A DNA stretch of 64,000 bases. Origin: Deltaproteobacteria bacterium (GTDB lineage: Bacteria; Myxococcota_A; Polyangia; Polyangiales; JADJMO01). The translations under genes and the position numbers were made by a program. The notes under the pieces are model-generated. The model was given only the letters and a program-made list of their open reading frames with translations. It ran no database searches and had not been told where the DNA came from. Location of the stretch: positions 14,280 to 78,279 of the forward strand of contig JACPFM010000041.1 in the NCBI GenBank assembly GCA_016182965.1. Reading direction: 5' to 3'. This document shows, piece after piece, positions 38,729 through 48,075 of the stretch; within the stretch, counting starts at the first letter, position 1; each line of letters begins with the position of its first letter.

Positions 38729-40117
38729 ATGCGCACCGTCATCAAGAACGGCACCGTGGTCACCGCCATCGACACCTACGCCGGCGACGTCTGGATCGAG
38801 AACGACAAGATCGTGGCGATCACCGCGCCCGGCGCCTCGACCGGCATGACCGCCGACAAGGTCATCGACGCCGCGGGCAAGCTGGTGATGCCCGGCGGCA
38901 TCGACGCGCACACGCACTTGGACATGCCGTTCGGCGGCACCACCTCGAGCGACGACTTCGAGACGGGCACCATCGCCGCCGCGCACGGCGGCACCACCAC
39001 GCTCGTCGACTTCGCCATCCAGACCAAGGGCGGCTCGCTCCGCCAGGCGGTCGACACGTGGCACGGCAAGGCCGAGGGCAAGTCGGCGATCGACTACGGG
39101 TTCCACACGATCATCACCGACGTGAACCCCGGCACGCTCGAGGAGATGGGCGGCCTCGTCAAAGAGGGCATCACCTCGTTCAAGCTGTTCATGGCCTACC
39201 CCGGCGTCCTCTACGTCGACGACGGCCAGATCTTCCGCGCCATGCAGCGCGCCCGCGACCTCGGCGGGTTGATCTGCATGCACGCCGAGAACGGCATCGC
39301 GCTCGACGTGCTCATCGAGCAGGCGCTCGCGCGCGGCGAGACCGCGCCCAAGTACCACTCGCTGTCGCGCCCGCAGATCGCCGAGGCGGAGGGGACGCAC
39401 CGCGCGCTGGCGCTCGCCGAGATGGCCGGCGCGCCGGTGTACATCGTCCACCTCTCGGCGCCGCGCGCGCTCGAGAAGGTGGTCGAGGCCCGCGATCGCG
39501 GCCTGCCGGCCTTCGCCGAGACGTGCCCGCAGTACCTCTTCTGCTCGCTCGATGACCTCGCGCGCGAGGGCTTCGAGGGCGCCAAGTACGTGTGCACCCC
39601 GCCGCTCCGCCCGCGCGAGATGCAGGCGGACATCTGGCGTGGTCTGAAGACCAACGACCTGCAGGTCGTGTCGACCGATCACTGCCCCTTCTGCATGAAG
39701 GGTCAGAAGGACCTCGGCCGCGAGTCGTTCGCCAAGATCCCGAACGGCATGCCCGGCGTCGAGACGCGCATGTACCTGATGTGGGACGGCGGCGTGCGCG
39801 CCGGCCACATCTCGCCGAACCGCTTCGTCGAGATCACGAGCACCGCGCCGGCGAAGATCTTCGGCATGTTCCCGCAGAAGGGAACCATCGCCCCCGGCTC
39901 CGACGCCGACATCCTGGTGTGGGATCCCGACAAGGAGCACGTGCTCTCGGTCGAGACGCTCCACATGCGCGTCGACTACTCGCCCTTCGAGGGTCGGGTG
40001 GTCCGCGGCGCGCCCACGCACGTCCTGTCGCGCGGCGAGGTCGTCGTGGAGCAGGGCAAGTTCGCCTCGAAGAAGGGCCGCGGGAAGTTCCTGCGCCGCT
40101 CGACGTTCGGGCTGTGA
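38729..40117 (+). CDS. pydB: Dihydropyrimidinase (hydantoinase)
   Basis: 462 residues, cyclic amidohydrolase opening dihydrouracil or dihydrothymine to the N-carbamoyl-beta-amino acid. All binuclear metal ligands are visible: HTH (His61, His63), the carboxylated Lys152 (FKLFMAYPG), His185 (ICMHAENG), His241 (IVHLSAP) and Asp317 (STDHCPF). The length fits the D-hydantoinase/dihydropyrimidinase family. The family also acts on hydantoins, but adjacency to PreTA and PydC supports pyrimidine breakdown. ATG at 38729 follows GAGGACA spaced for ribosome binding. Confidence 0.93.
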   Translation: MRTVIKNGTVVTAIDTYAGDVWIENDKIVAITAPGASTGMTADKVIDAAGKLVMPGGIDAHTHLDMPFGGTTSSDDFETGTIAAAHGGTTTLVDFAIQTKGGSLRQAVDTWHGKAEGKSAIDYGFHTIITDVNPGTLEEMGGLVKEGITSFKLFMAYPGVLYVDDGQIFRAMQRARDLGGLICMHAENGIALDVLIEQALARGETAPKYHSLSRPQIAEAEGTHRALALAEMAGAPVYIVHLSAPRALEKVVEARDRGLPAFAETCPQYLFCSLDDLAREGFEGAKYVCTPPLRPREMQADIWRGLKTNDLQVVSTDHCPFCMKGQKDLGRESFAKIPNGMPGVETRMYLMWDGGVRAGHISPNRFVEITSTAPAKIFGMFPQKGTIAPGSDADILVWDPDKEHVLSVETLHMRVDYSPFEGRVVRGAPTHVLSRGEVVVEQGKFASKKGRGKFLRRSTFGL

Positions 40118-40151
40118 TCGCTCGCTGACGCCGTGATCGCTCGCTGACGGC

Positions 40152-40356
40152 GTCGAAGGTCGCATGTCGAACCGGGGCTCCGCCCCGGGCCGCTCGGGTC
40201 TAGAGTCTAGAGTCTAGAGTCTAGAGTCGACGAGAAGAGACGAGATGACGCGAGCTGCGGAAGACCATTTGGCGACAACGTTTCGCACCTTCGACCTTCG
40301 ACCTTCGACTTTCGACTTTCGACCAGACTCTAGACTCTAGACTCTGGACTCTAGAC
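40152..40356. repeat. Heptanucleotide element in the pydB-preT gap
   Basis: Left: GTCGAAG, GTCGCAT, GTCGAAC (40152-40172), then a tight CCGGGGC-TCC-GCCCCGG hairpin (40172-40188), then four GTCTAGA (40198-40225). Right: three CTTCGAC plus two TTTCGAC (40289-40323) and four TCTAGAC-type units (one TCTGGAC; 40329-40356). Here both classes have arms on both sides, but in the order A-B...A'-B', interleaved rather than nested. A two-fold TGATCGCTCGCTGACG duplication lies at 40115-40149. Confidence 0.9.
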
Positions 40357-40382
40357 CAGTTGTCCAATTCCGGGAGACACCG

Positions 40383-41729
40383 ATGGGTGAGCTGACGTCG
40401 TTGCTCGAGGGGGGCCGTGCCGAGGAGGCCCTGCCCGACAAGAAGCCGCTGTACTCCGAGGCCGAGGCGAGGGCAGAGGCCGAGCGGTGCCTCTATTGCA
40501 CCGACGCGCCGTGCATCCAGGCGTGCCCGACAGAGATCGACATCCCGACGTTCATCAAGAAGATCGCCAGCGGGAACGTGCGCGGCAGCGCGCGCACGAT
40601 CCTGGAGCAGAACCTCCTCGGGTACTCGTGCTCGCGCGTGTGCCCGGTGGAGGAGCTCTGCGCCGGCAGCTGCGTGTACGTCGGCTGGGGCCGCGAGCCG
40701 ATCGCCATCGGTCGGCTGCAGCGCTTCGCCACCGAGACGGTGCTCGCCGAGCCGACGAAGAGCCCCGGCCTGCGCGCGCTGTACACGCCGAAGCCGAAGA
40801 TCGGCAAGCGTGTCGCGTGCATCGGCGGCGGCCCGGCGAGCCTCGCGTTCGCCGGCTACCTCGCGCTCGAGGGCGTCGACGCGGTCGTGCTCGAGAAGCG
40901 TGCGATCGCGGGCGGCCTCAACGCGACGGGCATCGCGCCGTACAAGCTGCACGCCGCCGAGGCGGTGCGCGAGGTCGAGTGGGTGCTCGACCTCGGCATC
41001 GAGCTGCGGCGCAATGTCAGCGTCGGCGAGGGCGGCGTGCGCGGCGCCCAGCTGCTGACGGAGTACGACGCGGTGTTCGTCGGCGTCGGCCTCGGCGAGG
41101 ACTCGCGCCTCGGCGTGCCCGGCGAGGACGGCCCCGGCGTCATCGGCGCCGTCGACTGGATCGAGCGCATGAAGCTCGATCCGAAGACCGACAAGCCGCG
41201 CGGGCGCGTGGTGGTCGTCGGCGGCGGCAACACCGCCATCGACGTCGCCCGCGAGTGCGCGCAGCTCGGCGCACAGGACGTGGTGATGGTCTACCGCCGC
41301 ACCAGGGACGCGATGAGCGGCTACGCGCACGAGCTGGCCGCCGCGCGCAAGGAGGGGGTCCGCCTCCTCGAGCAAGCGGTCCCCGTCGAGGTGATCCGCC
41401 GCCAGGGCGCGCTCGTCGCGGTCCGGCTCGCGCGCACCGAGGGCGGCAGGCCCGTCCCGGGCACCGAGTGGGAGCTGGCCTGCGACCAGATCATCGTCGC
41501 CATCGGCCAGTCGAAGCTGCGCGCGATCGCGGGCGAGCTCCCCGGCGTCGAGCTCGACGCGAAGGGTTGCGTGGTGGCCGACGCGGCGACCGGGCAGACC
41601 GGCAACCCCAGGGTCTTCGCCGGCGGCGACTGCGTCAACGGCGGCAAGGAAGTGGTGAACGCGGTGGCCGATGGGCGCAACGCCGCGCGGCACCTGATCG
41701 CGCAGTGGAAGGGTTCGTCCAATGGCTGA
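40383..41729 (+). CDS. preT: NAD-dependent dihydropyrimidine dehydrogenase subunit PreT
   Basis: 448 residues, glutamate-synthase-small-subunit-like flavoprotein. N-terminal double [4Fe-4S] domain: ERCLYCTDAPCIQACPTEIDIP and YSCSRVCPVEELCAGSC. FAD motif CIGGGPASLAFAGYLA with GGLNATGIAPYKL, NAD(P) motif VVVVGGGNTAIDVARECAQLGA and C-terminal FAD contact FAGGDCVNGGKEVVNAVADGRNAA. It would feed NADH electrons to PreA for reduction of uracil or thymine to the 5,6-dihydro form. It overlaps preA by 8 bp, the only gap in this cluster with no repeat. Confidence 0.92.
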   Translation: MGELTSLLEGGRAEEALPDKKPLYSEAEARAEAERCLYCTDAPCIQACPTEIDIPTFIKKIASGNVRGSARTILEQNLLGYSCSRVCPVEELCAGSCVYVGWGREPIAIGRLQRFATETVLAEPTKSPGLRALYTPKPKIGKRVACIGGGPASLAFAGYLALEGVDAVVLEKRAIAGGLNATGIAPYKLHAAEAVREVEWVLDLGIELRRNVSVGEGGVRGAQLLTEYDAVFVGVGLGEDSRLGVPGEDGPGVIGAVDWIERMKLDPKTDKPRGRVVVVGGGNTAIDVARECAQLGAQDVVMVYRRTRDAMSGYAHELAAARKEGVRLLEQAVPVEVIRRQGALVAVRLARTEGGRPVPGTEWELACDQIIVAIGQSKLRAIAGELPGVELDAKGCVVADAATGQTGNPRVFAGGDCVNGGKEVVNAVADGRNAARHLIAQWKGSSNG

Positions 41730-43071
41730 TCTGAGCATCGATTTCGCGGGCATCCGGAGCCCGAACCCCTTCTGGCTGGCCTCGGCGCCTCCGACCAACA
41801 CCGGCGAGCAGGTCATGCGCGCGTTCGACGCGGGCTGGGGCGGCGCGGTGTGGAAGACGCTCGGCGACCCGATCATGAACGTGTCGAGCCGCTTCGGCGC
41901 GGTCGATCTCGGCACCTACAAGATGATGGGTCTCAACAACATCGAGCTCATCTCCGATCGCCCCCTCGACGTGAACCTCAAGGAGATCTACGAGGTCAAG
42001 AAGCGCTACCCGAAGCACGCGCTCATCGCGTCGCTCATGACCGAGACGCGCGAGGACTGGCGCGTCCTGATCAAGAAGGCGGAGGACGCCGGCGCCGACG
42101 GCCTCGAGCTCAACTTCGGCTGCCCGCACGGCATGTGCGAGCGCGGCATGGGCTCGTGCGTCGGCCAGGAGCCGAAGCTGATCACCGAGATCACGAGCTG
42201 GGCGAAGGAGTTCGCCAAGACGCCGGTGCTCATCAAGCTCACGCCGAACACCGGCGACATCGTCGAGGTGGGCCTCGCCGCCGTCGCCGGCGGCTGCGAC
42301 GGCCTCTCGCTGATCAACACCATCAAGAGCATCGTCGGCATCGACCTCGACCGGATGGTCGCCCTGCCCCGCGTCGGCGACGCGTCGACCAACGGCGGCT
42401 ACTGCGGCCCGGCGGTCAAGCCGATCGCGCTGCACCTGGTCGCGGCGCTCGCCCGCGAGCGCGGCATCACGGTGCCGATCTCCGGCATCGGCGGCATCTC
42501 GAACTGGCGCGACGCGGCGGAGTTCATCGCGCTCGGCTCGACGAGCGTGCAGGTGTGCACCGCGGTCATGCACCACGGCTACCGCATCGTCGAGGACATG
42601 ATCGAGGGCCTGAACGAGTTCCTCGACGCGCGCGGCATGAAGAGCGTCGAGCAGCTGCGGCGCGCGGCGATCCGCTCCTACCGGGAGTGGGGCGAGCTCG
42701 ATCTCGGCTACAAGATCGTCGCCCAGATCGACCCGAAGACCTGCATCGGCTGCCAGGTCTGCGTCACCGCCTGCAACGACGGCGCCCACCAGTGCATCTT
42801 CGTCGGCGACGAAGAGAAGCAGCGTCCGCCGCACGCCCACACGCACGGCAACGCCAAGCCGCCGCAGCCGTTCCCCGTCGGCCTCATCGCCGGCGAGCGC
42901 CTGCCCTGGATCGACGAGCCGGAGTGCGTCGGCTGCAACCTCTGTCAGCTGGTGTGCCCGGTGCCGGGGTGCATCACGATGAAGGAGGTCGAGGGCGAGG
43001 CCCCGCACGAGACCTGGAACGACCGCACCCGCGACGGCCGCACCAAGCTGCCGGGCGGGATCCACGACTAG
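41722..43071 (+). CDS. preA: Dihydropyrimidine dehydrogenase catalytic subunit PreA
   Basis: 449 residues. An FMN-binding dihydroorotate-dehydrogenase-like barrel (NPFWLASAPPTNTGEQVMRA, LELNFGCPHGMCERGMGS, LIKLTPNTGD, ISGIGGISNWRDAAEFIALGS) is followed by a C-terminal two-cluster ferredoxin domain (CIGCQVCVTACNDGAHQC and CVGCNLCQLVCPVPGC). It reduces uracil/thymine with electrons from PreT. An insert between the two cluster motifs (about residues 373-400) is rich in His, Pro and Lys (PPHAHTHGNAKPPQ), longer than the compact linker of the E. coli protein as I recall it. Last gene of the pathway cluster. Confidence 0.93.
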   Translation: MADLSIDFAGIRSPNPFWLASAPPTNTGEQVMRAFDAGWGGAVWKTLGDPIMNVSSRFGAVDLGTYKMMGLNNIELISDRPLDVNLKEIYEVKKRYPKHALIASLMTETREDWRVLIKKAEDAGADGLELNFGCPHGMCERGMGSCVGQEPKLITEITSWAKEFAKTPVLIKLTPNTGDIVEVGLAAVAGGCDGLSLINTIKSIVGIDLDRMVALPRVGDASTNGGYCGPAVKPIALHLVAALARERGITVPISGIGGISNWRDAAEFIALGSTSVQVCTAVMHHGYRIVEDMIEGLNEFLDARGMKSVEQLRRAAIRSYREWGELDLGYKIVAQIDPKTCIGCQVCVTACNDGAHQCIFVGDEEKQRPPHAHTHGNAKPPQPFPVGLIAGERLPWIDEPECVGCNLCQLVCPVPGCITMKEVEGEAPHETWNDRTRDGRTKLPGGIHD

Positions 43072-43116
43072 ACAGCGGCCGCGACCTCGAACGGAGTCGC
43101 TGCTCGCGCAGGCCCG

Positions 43117-43210
43117 GTCATCAGTCTTCAGTCTTCAGTCGTCAGCGCCGAGATGGGAGAGCGGCCTCTTCCCGCTCTCTTCTCTCGACTGATGACTGAC
43201 GACTGATGAC
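43117..43210. repeat. Inverted heptanucleotide element, GTCRTCA class
   Basis: Left: GTCATCA, GTCTTCA, GTCTTCA, GTCGTCA (43117-43144). Right: TGATGAC, TGACGAC, TGATGAC (43190-43210). Between them an additional stem GAGAGCGG/CCGCTCTC. The left flank GCTCGCGCAGGCCCGGTC is the inverse of the right flank GACCGGGCCTGCGCGGC of the element at 51059. Confidence 0.88.
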
Positions 43211-43305
43211 CCAGCCACCGCGCGCGGCGACGCGGTCGACGTGCGAGATCCGCGGCTGCCGACGTAGAGGGGCTGCGGAGTGTGCGATAGGCTGGGGTCA
43301 CCGTC

Positions 43306-44498
43306 GTGGCCCCAGCCCGGTCGCTTTTGTTCCTGGCGGCGATCGCGGCCGCCACGGCGTGCCGCAGCGGGGACGATTCGCCCGCGACGTGCGCCGCGCC
43401 GTACGTGGCGCGCGGCGGCAGCTGCGTCCCGCGCTTCGACGACTGCGGCCCCGCGCAGGTGCCCGTCTTCGGCGGCGGCTGCGCGACCGCCGGCGTGCCG
43501 GTCGACGGGTGCGCCGAGGGGTTCACCCACGACGGCAACGGCGGCTGCACGCCCGTCCTACCTGCCGCGCCCTGTCCGCGCGGGAAGATCGCGGTCCCCG
43601 GCGACACCACCTGTCGCGAGCTCGCCGCCTGTGGTGAGGGCACCTTCGGCTCGATCCCCGTCGAGGCACGTTCGCGCTCCCCGACGCGGGTGGCGCGCCG
43701 ACCAGGCTCGACGTCATCCAGTCGGTGATCTCCGGTAACCGACGCGCCGGCGTCTACTGGGACAACGCCACGGGCACGCTCGATCGCACGGTGGTGCGCG
43801 ACTCGCTCGCGATGGAGTCCGACGGCCGCTACGGCAACGGCGCGCAGATCATCACCGGCGCCGACGTCACCATCACCGACTCGCTCTTCGTCGGCAACAT
43901 GACGTCGGGCCTCGCGTGGTCGGCCGCCCGAGGAACGATGGAGCGCACCATCGTACGCGACTCGCGCCCGTCGACCGCGGGCACCCACGGGGTCGGCGTG
44001 TACGTTTGGTCGGGAACGACGCTCGTCGGCTCTGACGTGACCATCCGCGGCTGCCGCATCGACGCCAACGTCGAGGGAGCGGTGGGCGTCGGCGGCTCGC
44101 GCGCGATCATCGAGGACTCGGCGCTGCTCGCCTCGAAGCCGAGCTCGAAGGCCCTGTTCGGCGACGGCCTGATGATCGCGGCGACGCTCGAGGGCGGCGA
44201 GACGGTGCTCTCGTCGAACGTCTCGATGGCGCGCACGCTCGTCGCGAACAACGCACGCGCCGGGGTGCTGGTCATCGGCTCGGCGTTCTCGGCGCACGAC
44301 AGCGCGCTCCTGTGCAACAAGCTCGATCTGCAGGTCATGGAGGCGACCGGCGCCACCGCGTCCGGCACCCCGATCCGGAAGCCGTTCTCGCTCGAGTCGT
44401 CCGGCATCGTCGGCTGCGGATGCGGCGGCACGGCGGTCAGCTGCAAGGGACAGGCGTCCTCGATCGGTCCCATCCCGGCGCCGGACTTCGACGGCTGA
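43306..44498 (+). pseudogene. Beta-helix lipoprotein gene, frameshifted and internally deleted
   Basis: The 5' part (GTG 43306) encodes a lipoprotein signal (LLFLAAIAAATAC) and a Cys-rich N terminus ending CGEGTFGSIPVEA. From about 43665 the coding frame shifts: continuation GTFALPDAGGAPTRLDVIQSV is in another frame, which then runs to 44498. The second part has right-handed beta-helix-like repeats (units with N-x-x-x-G-V and V-T-I-T-D-S-L-F-V-G-N). In intact family members a longer first half of the helix would follow the GSIPVEA region; its absence plus the shift suggests deletion followed by decay. A sequencing indel alone would not restore the missing part. Confidence 0.65.
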
Positions 44499-44618
44499 CG
44501 CATCCCGCGTCCTGCCCTGTCGCGGCTCGCCCGGGCCGTCCGACCGTTCGGCCTCGACCTGCGACCGTTCGCCGCGGCGGTCCGCCGGCGGCCGTCCGGG
44601 CCGTGCTCCGCTGACGGC

Positions 44619-46121
44619 ATGCAAGCGACCTTTCACGCACTCCCCGCGGCCGCGCCGCCCGTCGACGATCGGCGCGCGGGCCGCGTCCTTTTCGCCGCGA
44701 TCGGCCTCGGCGTCGTCACGCAGGCGCTCTTCTGGAACGCGCGTCTCGGCCTCGACTGGCTCGTGTGGGACCTGATCATGATCGGCGTGACGCTGGCGGT
44801 GCTCGGGCGCCGGCCGCTCGGCGCGACGGCGATCGGCGCGAGCGCGGCGTGCGCGCTGTTCGGCCTGGCGATCGTGATGCACCACAGCGCGTTCACCACG
44901 TGGGTGGCGCTGCCGGCCAACCTCGCGGCGCTCGCGGCGCTGCCGGTGATCGTCGGCGAGGACGTCGGGTTCGCCGACCTCGGGACCGTGCCGCTCCGCC
45001 TGCTGCGCACCGTCGGCCTGGTGCCGAGCGCGATCGGGCGCACGGTGACGCTGCCGGTCGACGCCATCTCGGTGCTCGACGAGGGCGGGCGCGCGGTCGC
45101 CAAGCGATCGCTCGCGGGCCTCTTGGTCGGCGTGCCGGTGGCCGGCGTGTTCGCCGTGCTGCTCTCGGCCGACGCCGGCTTCGCCGCGCTGCTCGGGCGG
45201 GTCGAGGCTCGGGTGGGCACCGCGGCGTCGTTCGCCGTCTACGCGTTGATCACCGCGGTGGTGTACGCGTTCGCGCACGCGCTGTTCGCGAAGCAGCGCG
45301 CGCCCGACGCCTCGACGATCGCGCCCGCGGATGCGCCGTACCGACAGCTGGACGCGGCCGGCCCGTCGCCGCTCGTCTCGCCGCTGACGTGGGGGCTCAT
45401 CGTCGGACAGGTCGCCGCGGTGTTCTTCGTCTATGTGCTCGTGCGCCGCGACACCGAGTTCGGCGGGCACGACGTCATCCGCGGTCGCGGCGATCTGACG
45501 TACGCCGGCCACCTGCACGCAGGCTTCTACCAGCTGCTGCTCGCGACGCTGCTCTCGGTCGGCCTGGTGGTCTTCGGGCACCGGCTGCTGCGCGCGCGCG
45601 ACGAGGACACCACGGTGCCCGGCGGCGCGCGGCTCGCGGCGATCGAGGGCGCGCTGCTCGTCCTCACCGGCCTGACGCTCGTCTCGTGCGCGCAGCGCCT
45701 GCGGATCTACGAGGAGGCCTACGGCGCGACGCACCTGCGCGTCGGCGTCGCCCTCGTCATCCTGATCGCGCTGGCCGTGCTGTCGTGCACGCTCGCCAAG
45801 GCGGTGTTCCGCGGCTTTCGCGCGTTCGGCGGCGCGACGACGGCCGCGGTCGCCGCGTGCGCCCTCGGCGCATCGTTCTTCGACGCCGACGGGTACGTGA
45901 CGCGCACGAACCTCGATCGGGTGGCCCGCGGCAAGGCGCTCGATTTCACCTACCTCGCCCAGCTCTCGGCCGACGCCTGCGCGCACGCCGACCACCCGGT
46001 GCTGAAGGAGCAGCCGTACGTGCGCAAGCACCTGATCCTGTCCTGGGCGGAGAACCAGCGGCGGTCTCGCGACGTGCGCGAGCTGCGCGGCCTCGTCCGT
46101 TGCCCCTCCGTCACGCCGTGA
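44619..46121 (+). CDS. DUF4153/DUF4173-type polytopic membrane protein
   Basis: 500 residues with about 11 hydrophobic segments. The family hallmark region is clear: HDVIRGRGDLTYAGHLHAGFYQLLLATLLS, then LRIYEEAYGATHLRVGVA and DADGYVTRTNLDRVARGKALDFTYLAQLS near the C terminus. The biochemical role of the family is unknown. It is the first gene of a three-gene operon: its stop overlaps the start of the LytS-like kinase gene (GTGA). The two-component system may control or respond to this membrane protein. Confidence 0.85.
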   Translation: MQATFHALPAAAPPVDDRRAGRVLFAAIGLGVVTQALFWNARLGLDWLVWDLIMIGVTLAVLGRRPLGATAIGASAACALFGLAIVMHHSAFTTWVALPANLAALAALPVIVGEDVGFADLGTVPLRLLRTVGLVPSAIGRTVTLPVDAISVLDEGGRAVAKRSLAGLLVGVPVAGVFAVLLSADAGFAALLGRVEARVGTAASFAVYALITAVVYAFAHALFAKQRAPDASTIAPADAPYRQLDAAGPSPLVSPLTWGLIVGQVAAVFFVYVLVRRDTEFGGHDVIRGRGDLTYAGHLHAGFYQLLLATLLSVGLVVFGHRLLRARDEDTTVPGGARLAAIEGALLVLTGLTLVSCAQRLRIYEEAYGATHLRVGVALVILIALAVLSCTLAKAVFRGFRAFGGATTAAVAACALGASFFDADGYVTRTNLDRVARGKALDFTYLAQLSADACAHADHPVLKEQPYVRKHLILSWAENQRRSRDVRELRGLVRCPSVTP

Positions 46122-47236
46122 TCGCCGACCCGCTATGCTCCCCGCAGCCCACTCTCTCCGTTCCTCTCTCGCCCACCGTGACCGACGAGCCCTCCATCGT
46201 CCGCGCGACCTTGCGCGCGCTGCTCGCCCCGCGACGCGTCCTGCCGGTGCTGCTGCTGTCGGCGACGCTGGTCCTCGCGCAGCGCGCCTACAGCCGCGAT
46301 CCGCGGGCGGCGTGGGTCGGCATCTCGCTCTGCCTCGCGTTCGTGCTGGTCGCGCCGCTGTCGTTCCGGGTGCTGTTCCCCGAGGGCCTCGAGTTCCGCC
46401 ACGGCGCCGTGCGCCTGCTGATCTACGGCGTCATCTCGGTGTTCACCGTGCACCTGGTCGGGATCGATCTCCCGTCGCTGCTCGGGGTGGGTGCGACCTT
46501 CCTCACCGCCAAGACCAGCGTTCCGATCGACGTCGCGCTCTTCATGGTCGGCGGGTGGGGTCTCGGCCGCGACATCGGCTTCGAGGCGAGCCTCTTGCGC
46601 GAGCGTCAGCGCGCCGCGGCGCTCGCGCGCGAAGCCGAGCACGCGCAGCTGCTCGCGCTGCGGGCGCAGCTCGATCCGCACTTCCTGTTCAACACGCTCA
46701 ACGCCATCGCCGAATGGTGCCGCACCGACGGCGAGACGGCGGAGCGCGCGGTCCTCGAGCTCGCGTCGCTGCTGCGCGCGGTGCTCACCGGCGTGAAGCA
46801 GCCCGCGTGGTCGCTCGGTGAGGAGATGACGGTGGTCCGCACCGTGCTCGGGCTGCACCTGCGGCGCGATCCGGACATGTTCACGCTCGACGTGCGCGAC
46901 GAGCCTTCGCTCGCGCACGTGCCGGTGCCGCCGCTCCTGCTCCTGCCGCTCGCCGAGAACGCGGTGAAGCACGGGCCGGCGCGCGGTCACCGCGGGCGCA
47001 TCTCGGTCTCGGTCGCCGCCGAGGGCGATCGGGTGCGCGTGACCGTCGAGAACCCCGGCGCTTACGGCGGCCCCCGGCCCGGCAGCCACGGCCTGCCCAC
47101 CATCGAGCGGCGCCTGGCGATCGCCTATGACGGCGCCGCCGCGCTCACCCTGCATGGCGAGGTGGTGCACGGCGAAGGCCCGCGCACCGTCGCGGCGATC
47201 GAGCTCCCCACCTCCGGCCCGATGGTGACCACGTGA
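46118..47236 (+). CDS. LytS/YehU-type sensor histidine kinase
   Basis: 372 residues from the GTG at 46118, which overlaps the preceding stop codon (GTGA); a GTG at 46178 is an alternative and would remove a Pro/Ser-rich leader. Four to five hydrophobic helices (to about residue 155) precede the His_kinase domain with LRAQLDPHFLFNTLNAIAEW (His188) and a GHKL ATPase (LLLLPLAENAVKHG, GSHGLPTIERRL). This family phosphorylates LytTR regulators. It overlaps the regulator gene by 4 bp. Confidence 0.88.
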   Translation: MIADPLCSPQPTLSVPLSPTVTDEPSIVRATLRALLAPRRVLPVLLLSATLVLAQRAYSRDPRAAWVGISLCLAFVLVAPLSFRVLFPEGLEFRHGAVRLLIYGVISVFTVHLVGIDLPSLLGVGATFLTAKTSVPIDVALFMVGGWGLGRDIGFEASLLRERQRAAALAREAEHAQLLALRAQLDPHFLFNTLNAIAEWCRTDGETAERAVLELASLLRAVLTGVKQPAWSLGEEMTVVRTVLGLHLRRDPDMFTLDVRDEPSLAHVPVPPLLLLPLAENAVKHGPARGHRGRISVSVAAEGDRVRVTVENPGAYGGPRPGSHGLPTIERRLAIAYDGAAALTLHGEVVHGEGPRTVAAIELPTSGPMVTT

Positions 47237-48060
47237 CGCCGCTCCGCGTGCTCATCGCCGACGACGAGCTGCTCGCGCGCAAGCGCCTCGCGCGGCTGCT
47301 CGCCGAGCTGCCCGCGGTGGAGCTCGTCGCGCAGTGCGTCGACGCCGAGGAGGTCCTCGCGCGCGTGCGCGAAGGCGGCGTCGACCTCGCCCTGCTCGAC
47401 ATCCACATGCCGGGGCTGACGGGCATCGACGCGCTCGGCCTGATCGCGAGTCAGGCGGGTCAGGCGAGTCAGGCGCCGCTCGTGGTGTTCTGCACCGCCC
47501 ACCCCGATCACGCGCTCGCGGCGTTCGACGGCGGCGCGATCGACTACCTGCTCAAGCCGATCGAGCTGGAGCGGCTGCGCAAAGCCGTGGATCGCGCGCA
47601 AGCGCGCATCGGGGAGACGCAAGCGCGCATCGGGGAGACGCAAGCGCGCAACGGGGAGACGCAAACGCGCATTGGGGAGACGCGCGCGCGCGTCGCGACC
47701 CCGCGAACGAGCGAAGAGGCGCCGCTCGCGCGTCTGCCCGTCGAGACGCGGCAGGGCATCGTGCTCGTCGACCCGGCGCGGGTGACCCACGCGGTCCTCG
47801 ACGGCCCGCTGGTGACGGTGGTGACGCTCGACGAGGAGCTGGTCACCGACTTCACGCTGCAGGACCTGGAGCGCCGTCTACCCGAGGGTCGCTTCCTCCG
47901 CGTGCACCGGCGCGCGCTGCTCGCGCTCGAGCACGTCACGCGCCTCGAGCCGCTGCCGACCGGCGGCTTCGCGGCGCGCACGGTGGGCGGTCACGTCGTC
48001 GAGGTTTCGCGACAGGCCGCGCGCGCGCTGCGGCGACGGCTCGGGATCACGCGGGACTGA
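47233..48060 (+). CDS. LytTR-family response regulator
   Basis: 275 residues: REC domain (DDE at 10-12, phosphoacceptor Asp56 in LLDIHMPGLTG, Lys of YLLKPIE), a linker and a LytTR DNA-binding domain (TLDEELVTDFTLQDLERRLPEGRFLRVHRRALLALEHVTRLE). The linker contains four tandem QARIGET-type heptapeptides encoded by four nearly identical 21-bp units (47599-47682). A smaller QAGQASQA repeat lies within the REC domain at about 47450. The repeat lengthens the hinge between receiver and DNA-binding parts and could vary between strains. Coupled to the LytS-like kinase. Confidence 0.9.
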   Translation: MTPLRVLIADDELLARKRLARLLAELPAVELVAQCVDAEEVLARVREGGVDLALLDIHMPGLTGIDALGLIASQAGQASQAPLVVFCTAHPDHALAAFDGGAIDYLLKPIELERLRKAVDRAQARIGETQARIGETQARNGETQTRIGETRARVATPRTSEEAPLARLPVETRQGIVLVDPARVTHAVLDGPLVTVVTLDEELVTDFTLQDLERRLPEGRFLRVHRRALLALEHVTRLEPLPTGGFAARTVGGHVVEVSRQAARALRRRLGITRD

Positions 48061-48075
48061 GCGCGGGAGCACGTG

